A stretch of 10,539 nt of DNA from an uncultured Atopobium sp. (lineage in GTDB: Bacteria > Actinomycetota > Coriobacteriia > Coriobacteriales > Atopobiaceae). Each line of letters opens with the position of its first letter. Position 1 is the stretch's first letter. The stretch lies in the NCBI GenBank assembly GCA_938041635.1, contig CALIAD010000013.1, forward strand, positions 1-10,539, in the 5' to 3' direction. A program made the position numbers and the translations under genes. The notes below the pieces were generated by a model, which did no database searches, was not told the origin of the DNA, and saw only the letters and a list, made by a program, of their open reading frames with translations. Positions 6,774-10,539 of the stretch are shown here, one piece after another.

Positions 6774-6890
6774 TCCGTTCATGGGTATTTTTGCTCCGCT
6801 TACCGGCAACCATGGCTAACTTATTCCAAAGGAGTTAACCCGGGCTTACTATGCAAGTAAACCTCGTCCGTTTAAAAGAAGTGAGCGGAC
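6774..6890 (+). ncRNA. Candidate S-box/SAM-IV-superfamily riboswitch upstream of the amidohydrolase
   Basis: The elements appear in the order of SAM-I/SAM-IV aptamers. They are: UCCGUUCA (6774-6781) as P1 5' strand; AUGGG joining (SAM-IV has AUGAG); a short P2, GGUA (6784-6787) with UACC (6801-6804); the invariant-like CCGGCAACC (6803-6811); a small P3 (CC-A-UGG / CCA-AA-GG); then AAGGAGUUAACCCGGG (6829-6844), which resembles the AAGGUGC...AA...CC and GGGGUGCCCCGGG joining segments. Next come a P4-like stem (CGGG-UUAC / GUAA-CCUCG, imperfect) and UGAGCGGA (6882-6889), which closes P1 with eight pairs including one G-U. P2-loop GCUCC can also pair with GGAGU, as in the superfamily pseudoknot. 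It is more compact than SAM-I and lacks the kink-turn sequence. The class was assigned by eye, so a divergent ligand specificity is possible. Confidence 0.5.
6866..6890 (+). promoter_or_regulatory. Alternative hairpin competing with riboswitch P1, next to the Shine-Dalgarno
   Basis: GUCCGUUUA (6866-6874) pairs with UGAGCGGAC (6882-6890): nine pairs, two of them G-U, around a 7-base loop. The 3' arm is the same sequence that would close P1 with UCCGUUCA at 6774-6781, so the two helices exclude each other. When P1 forms, the released UCCGUUU (6867-6873) could pair with AAAGGA of the Shine-Dalgarno (6894-6899) with one bulged G. This would give a translational off state. Confidence 0.5.
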
Positions 6891-6893
6891 AAC

Positions 6894-6902
6894 AAAGGAA
6901 GG
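6894..6902 (+). promoter_or_regulatory. Shine-Dalgarno of the amidohydrolase, deciding its start
   Basis: AAAGGAAGG abuts an ATG at 6903, which is too close to use, and lies nine bases before the ATG at 6912. The second ATG is therefore taken as the start. Confidence 0.75.
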
Positions 6903-6911
6903 ATGGGAAAC

Positions 6912-8159
6912 ATGAGTAAGTATGCTTTTGTAGGCGGCAAGCTCGTTGACGGTACTGGCGCTGCTCCAGTTGAGGACTCCCTTGTCCTTATCGATGACGA
7001 CAAGATTACCTATGCTGGTCCTCGTAAAGAGGTCCCAGAGGGATATGAGGTACGTGACGCATCCGGTCATACCGTAATGCCTGGTCTTGTTGATACACAC
7101 CTGCACTTCTCCGGCAACCTGACCGACAACGATAACGACTGGGTTATCGAGTCCGTTGCTCAGAAGCAGGCATGCGCAGTCAAGCAGGCTTATGACGCTC
7201 TTACCCACGGCCTTACCACTGTCGTTGAGATTGGCCGCAATGGTATTGCTATCCGCGACCTCGTTAACATGGGCATTATGCAGGGTCCTCGTATCTTTGC
7301 TACCGGCCTTGGCCTTTGTCGCGTTGCTGGTCACGGTGACTCTCACCACCTGCCACTGCAGATTTCCAAGGACGGACACCCTTGGGGCGACCAGGTAGAC
7401 GGTCCATGGGAGCTTCGTAAGGCAATTCGTCGTCGTCTCCGTGAAGAGCCTGACGGCATCAAGATCTGGGCAACCGGTGGCGGCATTTGGCGCTGGGACT
7501 CCGACCGTCTGCAGCTCTTCTGCACCGAGGAAATCAAGGCAATTGCTGACGAGTGCGCACTGGTAGGCATTCCTCTGTACGCTCACTCCTACAATAACTT
7601 TGACGCTGCATATGACTGCGTCCGCTTTGGTTGCAAGCAGCTCATTCACGGCTTTGAGCTTGACGAGCGCACCATGAAGCTTATGGCAGAGCAGGGAACA
7701 TACTTCACCCCAACCATCGGCTTCCTGCCAACTTGGTACGGAACTTATCCACCAGACTGGACTCCAGAGCTTGACGCATTCCCAGGCGAGACTGTTGTCG
7801 AGAAGGGCCTTGCACGCACCTACGCTAACCTGCGTAAGGCTTATGACATGGGTATCACCATTACCATCGGCTCCGACTCCTTCAGCTTTGTCACTCCTTA
7901 CGGCTACGTCACCATTGATGAGATGTATGACTTTGTCGAGAAGGTTGGCATCTCCATCCTTGATACTGTTGCAGCTGCTACTTACAACGGCGCAAAGATG
8001 CTGGGCAAGGAGAACGAGTTTGGTGCTGTCAAGGAAGGCCTCTCCGCTGATATCCTCGTAGTCAAGGGCGACGTTGCTAACAACATTCGCGACCTCACGC
8101 CTGAGAACATGGACGTCATCATGAAGGAAGGCAAGATTATTGATCGCGGTAGCTTCTAA
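6912..8159 (+). CDS. Amidohydrolase family protein (COG1228-like, Zn-dependent, Xaa-Pro dipeptidase/imidazolonepropionase-related)
   Basis: A 415-residue cytoplasmic metalloenzyme of the amidohydrolase superfamily. The N-terminal beta domain (AFVGGKLVDGTG, then DASGHTVMPGLVDTHLH) and the C-terminal GLSADILVVKGD are typical. Metal ligands are visible: H63 and H65 (HLH), K184 in GIKIWATGG as the probable carboxylated bridging lysine, H225 (YAHSY), H246 (LIHG) and D322 (IGSDS). This set is that of binuclear members related to bacterial Xaa-Pro or N-acyl amino acid hydrolases; the natural substrate cannot be read. Codon use is strongly biased to C-ending codons (GAC, AAC, GGC), suggesting high expression. 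It is a single gene with its own leader and terminator. If the leader is a true SAM-type riboswitch, the enzyme should act in methionine or SAM-related salvage, perhaps on Met-containing peptides or derivatives; that is inference. Confidence 0.88.
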   Translation: MSKYAFVGGKLVDGTGAAPVEDSLVLIDDDKITYAGPRKEVPEGYEVRDASGHTVMPGLVDTHLHFSGNLTDNDNDWVIESVAQKQACAVKQAYDALTHGLTTVVEIGRNGIAIRDLVNMGIMQGPRIFATGLGLCRVAGHGDSHHLPLQISKDGHPWGDQVDGPWELRKAIRRRLREEPDGIKIWATGGGIWRWDSDRLQLFCTEEIKAIADECALVGIPLYAHSYNNFDAAYDCVRFGCKQLIHGFELDERTMKLMAEQGTYFTPTIGFLPTWYGTYPPDWTPELDAFPGETVVEKGLARTYANLRKAYDMGITITIGSDSFSFVTPYGYVTIDEMYDFVEKVGISILDTVAAATYNGAKMLGKENEFGAVKEGLSADILVVKGDVANNIRDLTPENMDVIMKEGKIIDRGSF

Positions 8160-8191
8160 GCTTCCAGCTCGATAATTTGTAACGCGAAGGT

Positions 8192-8228
8192 TGGGCCCTG
8201 ACTCACTTAAGCGTCAGGGCCCACTTTT
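8192..8228 (+). terminator. Rho-independent terminator of the amidohydrolase gene
   Basis: TGGGCCCTGAC pairs with GTCAGGGCCCA (11 bp) around a 10-base loop, followed by CTTTT. It lies 32 bp after the stop codon. Confidence 0.88.
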
Positions 8229-8233
8229 ACAGG

Positions 8234-8258
8234 AAAGAAGTTTATTCTTTGATATAAA
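8234..8258 (+). promoter_or_regulatory. Candidate promoter and inverted repeat of the CobW-family gene
   Basis: AAAGAA-GTTTA-TTCTTT (8234-8250) is a perfect 6-bp inverted repeat immediately before a TATAAA -10-like hexamer (8253-8258). No good -35 is visible at the right distance, as expected of an activated promoter. The repeat covers the position of the -35 and spacer, so a regulator bound there would control the promoter. Zinc-responsive control would fit the gene but is inference. Confidence 0.35.
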
Positions 8259-8283
8259 AGTTTGACATTTGAAGGAGCTCACT

Positions 8284-9429
8284 ATGTCTGAACCAAAGCA
8301 GGTGAAAATTGTGCTGCTTACCGGCTATTTAGGAGCAGGTAAGACCACTATTTTGAACCACATTCTCTCTAATACTGAAGGTATTCACGCAGCAGTCATT
8401 GTCAATGATATTGGCGAGATTAACGTTGATGCTGGTCTTATTAAAGACGGCGGCTACGCTAAAGAAGGCGACGTTATTCCTCTGACCAACGGTTGCCTCT
8501 GCTGCACCCTTTCTAATGACTTGGCACTTCAGTTGGGTGATTTGGCCGATACCGAGGAGTTTGACTACATCATTATTGAGGCTTCGGGCATCTGCGAGCC
8601 AATCCCCATTACCTATAACATTTCTGCATTCTGCAATCAGAGCCAGCATGCAACTAATCACTCTCACCTCAACCTTGATAACATCGTCGCAGTTGTTGAC
8701 TGTGCTCGCATGTTTGAGGAGTTCCACAACGGCGCCGATCTTCTCGACCCAGATATTGAAGAGGACGACATCGAGAACCTGCTCATTCAGCAGATTGAGT
8801 TCTGCTCTACGCTGGTGCTCAACAAGACCGATCTGGTTACTCCAGAGCAGCTCCACGAGCTCAAGGCGCTTGTTCGCGGCCTGCAGAAAGACGCCGTTAT
8901 TGTTGAGGCGGTCAACGGTGACATTCCAATGAGCGAGCTTATCAATACGGGCCGTTTTGACTTTGACAAAGCCTACGCCTCCGCTGCCTGGATGGATGCA
9001 ATGGAGCATCCTGAGGAGCACGAGGACCCAGAGGTTTTGGAGTACGAGATTACTACCTTTGTGTATCGCCGCCGTCAGCCATTTGACCTGGACAAACTTA
9101 ACCAGTTTGTGGCTAGCTGGCCAAAGAATATCATCCGCGTCAAGGGTAGTATCTGGATTTCACAAGACCCCGAGATGAGCTACGTATTTGAGCAGGCCGG
9201 CAAGCAGGTCCAGTTCTACGAGAATGGCATGTTCTACGCATCGCTGCCAGAGGATGAGCGAGAAACCCTTCTTGACGAGAAACCCGAGCTACGCGCAGAA
9301 TGGGATGATGAACTGGGCGATCGTCAAACTAAGTTGTGCTTCATTGGCCGTCATATGAACCATGAGGAAATCGAAGCCGGTCTGGATGCATGCCTTACCG
9401 AGTATGTTCCTGACGAGTTTGATTACTAG
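8284..9429 (+). CDS. CobW/COG0523-family GTPase, putative metal (zinc) chaperone
   Basis: A 381-residue G3E GTPase. The ATG at 8284 follows AAGGAG at 8271-8276; an in-frame TTG at 8269 overlaps that site and is rejected. Walker A is GYLGAGKT (14-21), the family metal motif CLCC is at 71-74 after TNG, Walker B-like EASG is near 100, and the guanine-specifying NKTD begins at 180. The C-terminal CobW_C domain is clear from about 250 (FVYRRRQPFD, then GDRQTKLCFIGRHM). A His-bearing loop with H122, H126 and H128 could add metal binding. Known members use GTP to deliver metal, often zinc, to target enzymes; others serve cobalamin or nitrile hydratase maturation. No cobalamin gene is near. The upstream amidohydrolase is a metalloenzyme, but separate terminators and promoters argue against an operon. 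Confidence 0.9.
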   Translation: MSEPKQVKIVLLTGYLGAGKTTILNHILSNTEGIHAAVIVNDIGEINVDAGLIKDGGYAKEGDVIPLTNGCLCCTLSNDLALQLGDLADTEEFDYIIIEASGICEPIPITYNISAFCNQSQHATNHSHLNLDNIVAVVDCARMFEEFHNGADLLDPDIEEDDIENLLIQQIEFCSTLVLNKTDLVTPEQLHELKALVRGLQKDAVIVEAVNGDIPMSELINTGRFDFDKAYASAAWMDAMEHPEEHEDPEVLEYEITTFVYRRRQPFDLDKLNQFVASWPKNIIRVKGSIWISQDPEMSYVFEQAGKQVQFYENGMFYASLPEDERETLLDEKPELRAEWDDELGDRQTKLCFIGRHMNHEEIEAGLDACLTEYVPDEFDY

Positions 9430-9436
9430 CGTTTTC

Positions 9437-9457
9437 AGCGCCAAGAGCTCCGGCGCT
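9437..9457 (+). other. First of two tandem hairpins after the CobW-family gene
   Basis: AGCGCC pairs with GGCGCT around a 9-base loop, beginning eight bases after the stop codon. It precedes the main terminator and has no U-run of its own. Confidence 0.45.
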
Positions 9458-9464
9458 TGAGACG

Positions 9465-9494
9465 AGGGACCCAGTTTATCCGGGTCCCTTTTTT
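9465..9494 (+). terminator. Strong Rho-independent terminator of the CobW-family gene
   Basis: AGGGACCC pairs with GGGTCCCT around a 9-base loop, and six T (9489-9494) follow. The Sir2 gene starts only 17 bp later. Either Sir2 expression depends on readthrough here, or its promoter lies within the CobW-gene end. Confidence 0.92.
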
Positions 9495-9510
9495 AGGTTA
9501 GGGGTGCCTA

Positions 9511-10362
9511 ATGACCAAGATTGAGCAGCTTAAAGACTGGATTCAGTCGTCAGATAACATTGTTTTCTTTGGTGGCGCAGGCGTGTCAACGGAAAGCGGT
9601 ATTCCTGATTTTAGGGGTACTAACGGTCTGTATCGCCAGGGCGGCATCAAGGTAGAAAACATGACTATTGGCCTTGGCCAAGACGGCTATGACATGGGAA
9701 AAGAAGCCTATGACCTGGGAAATGGCGTAACCGTTGATCCAGACAACGAGGAGTCTTTTGCCTACAGCAAGGCGCCAGACTTTACGCTTGAAGAGATCTT
9801 CTCGCTTGATGTGTTTTTGGATTATCCCGCAGCGTATTACACGTATTTTAGAAATTCTCATCATCTGGGGGAGGCCCAGCCAAACATTGCCCACAAGTGG
9901 CTGGCGTCGCTGGAAGCTGCGGGAAAGCTGCGCGCTGTGGTGACGCAAAACATCGACGGACTGCATCAAGCCGCTGGTAGCAAGCGTGTATTTGAGCTTC
10001 ACGGCAACGAAACGCGCTTTTATTGTCCCGAGTGCGGCCACACCTACACGCTTGATCAGATTGAAGAGCAGTCGTCTGTGGTGCCGCTTTGTCAATGCGG
10101 CGCAGTTATTAGGCCTGATATTGTCTTTTACGGAGAAGGCCTCAACATGGACACTGTGTATGGAGCCTTGAACGCCATCTCGCAAGCGGAGGTCCTTGTG
10201 GTTGCAGGAAGTTCGCTGGTAGTGCAGCCTGCCGCCGGTCTTCTCGACTACTACGAGGGCAACAAAATGGCCATTATCAACGACCAACCTACGCCGTACG
10301 ATGGTCGAGCCAATCTGGTGATCAGAGACAGAATTGGCGCCGTCATAGAACAGCTCCTGTAG
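9511..10362 (+). CDS. Sir2-family NAD-dependent protein deacylase (sirtuin)
   Basis: A 283-residue cytoplasmic enzyme that would remove acyl groups from lysines using NAD. ATG 9511 follows an AGGGGTG ribosome site. The NAD-binding GAGVSTESGIPDFRG (22-36), TQNIDGLHQAAGS (145-157), catalytic H164 in ELHGN, a zinc site C172-x2-C175 and C194-x-C196, IRPDIVFYGE (200-209) and GSSLVVQPAAG (233-243) are all present, so it should be active. It is about 40 residues longer than compact bacterial sirtuins. The extra length lies between GLY (39-41) and LEEIFS (93-98), where residues 43-90 are Gly/Asp/Tyr-rich and carry a repeated YDMG/YDLG. This stretch adjoins the NAD cofactor loop and small domain. The preceding terminator separates it from the CobW gene by 17 bp, and no clear promoter is visible in that gap. 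Substrate class cannot be told. Confidence 0.92.
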   Translation: MTKIEQLKDWIQSSDNIVFFGGAGVSTESGIPDFRGTNGLYRQGGIKVENMTIGLGQDGYDMGKEAYDLGNGVTVDPDNEESFAYSKAPDFTLEEIFSLDVFLDYPAAYYTYFRNSHHLGEAQPNIAHKWLASLEAAGKLRAVVTQNIDGLHQAAGSKRVFELHGNETRFYCPECGHTYTLDQIEEQSSVVPLCQCGAVIRPDIVFYGEGLNMDTVYGALNAISQAEVLVVAGSSLVVQPAAGLLDYYEGNKMAIINDQPTPYDGRANLVIRDRIGAVIEQLL

Positions 10363-10380
10363 AAAAACGCCTACCCGCAA

Positions 10381-10426
10381 TGAACTGCCTCCCATTTCTT
10401 AGACACGAGAAATAGAAAGCAGTTCA
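10381..10426. repeat. 46-bp imperfect palindrome after the Sir2 gene
   Basis: TGAACTGC (10381-10388) pairs with GCAGTTCA (10419-10426), and inside it ATTTCT (10394-10399) pairs with AGAAAT (10408-10413) across an 8-base loop. The two stems are separated by a symmetrical 5/5 internal loop. It begins 18 bp after the Sir2 stop codon, but no U-run follows on the plus strand and only a weak one on the minus strand, so it is an atypical terminator. It could be a structured 3' end or a small dispersed repeat. Confidence 0.6.
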
Positions 10427-10539
10427 AAACACACCTAAGTCGGATAATCTGCAAAAAAGACGTATACATGACGCAGAAATTACCCTTGAATTGTCAAAGC
10501 AAGTGCAACGTTTGGTGATGGTAGACTTCCCAAGGGCAC
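10427..10539. other. Right-edge sequence with no confident gene
   Basis: No start codon with a ribosome site is visible. One plus-strand frame is open from after the TAG at 10413 to the window end, and its last 23 codons read like protein, but it has no good start. CCCTTG (10483-10488) and CAAGGG (10531-10536) form a 6-bp inverted repeat. Minus-strand frames close quickly or lack any motif. The stretch may hold the start of a gene or RNA continuing beyond the window. Confidence 0.3.

Noticed and set aside
6903..6911. Alternative ATG start of the amidohydrolase
   Set aside because: It directly abuts the Shine-Dalgarno, leaving no spacing; the ATG nine bases later is properly placed.
8329..9021. 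A 230-codon minus-strand frame opposite the CobW-family gene
   Set aside because: No recognisable motif or ribosome site; the opposite strand encodes an intact GTPase.
9586..10395. A 269-codon minus-strand frame opposite the Sir2 gene
   Set aside because: Antisense shadow; the sirtuin motifs on the plus strand are complete.
10468..10518. Short plus-strand ORF starting ATG ACG CAG
   Set aside because: It has only 16 codons, no ribosome site and no similarity that can be recognised.

Overview
The window looks like a chromosomal stretch from a moderate-GC Gram-positive bacterium. The strong AAGGAG-type ribosome binding sites, the mix of housekeeping genes and the protein sequences are most like the Coriobacteriia (Atopobium/Lancefieldella/Olsenella group). 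That placement rests on general resemblance only. There is no insertion sequence, phage gene, CRISPR array, tRNA or rRNA gene, and the window reads as ordinary core or near-core chromosome.

Layout from left to right. (1) A minus-strand gene runs off the left edge and encodes a LOTUS/OST-HTH-like domain followed by a long acidic, Pro/Thr-rich linker and a C-terminal globular part. (2) A divergent plus-strand gene encodes a glycerophosphodiester phosphodiesterase domain behind an Ala-rich helical N-terminus and one membrane segment. It is followed by a 13-bp tandem repeat tract and a strong terminator. (3) A Zn/Cd/Pb-type P1B ATPase follows, with a 16-bp perfect palindrome in its promoter. (4) A minus-strand pair, yfbR (5'-nucleotidase) then trmB (tRNA m7G46 methyltransferase), is convergent with the ATPase. 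(5) A metal-dependent amidohydrolase sits behind a leader of about 190 nt that looks like a compact S-box/SAM-IV-type riboswitch. (6) A CobW-family GTPase (metal chaperone type) follows. (7) A Sir2-family deacylase follows, with an unusual insertion. (8) About 180 bp at the right edge has no confident gene but holds a large imperfect palindrome.

Most genes are single transcription units, bounded by good intrinsic terminators at 3042-3074, 8192-8228 and 9465-9494. Only yfbR-trmB looks like an operon. Two units concern metals: the efflux ATPase and the CobW GTPase. Each has an inverted repeat in its promoter that could be a metalloregulator site.

The most interesting element is the amidohydrolase leader (about 6768-6902). 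It carries a core resembling the SAM-I/SAM-IV superfamily. It also has two nearly identical 8-mers that compete for one complementary 8-mer just before the Shine-Dalgarno sequence, which is the layout of a translational switch. The riboswitch class is inferred by eye and needs a covariance search.
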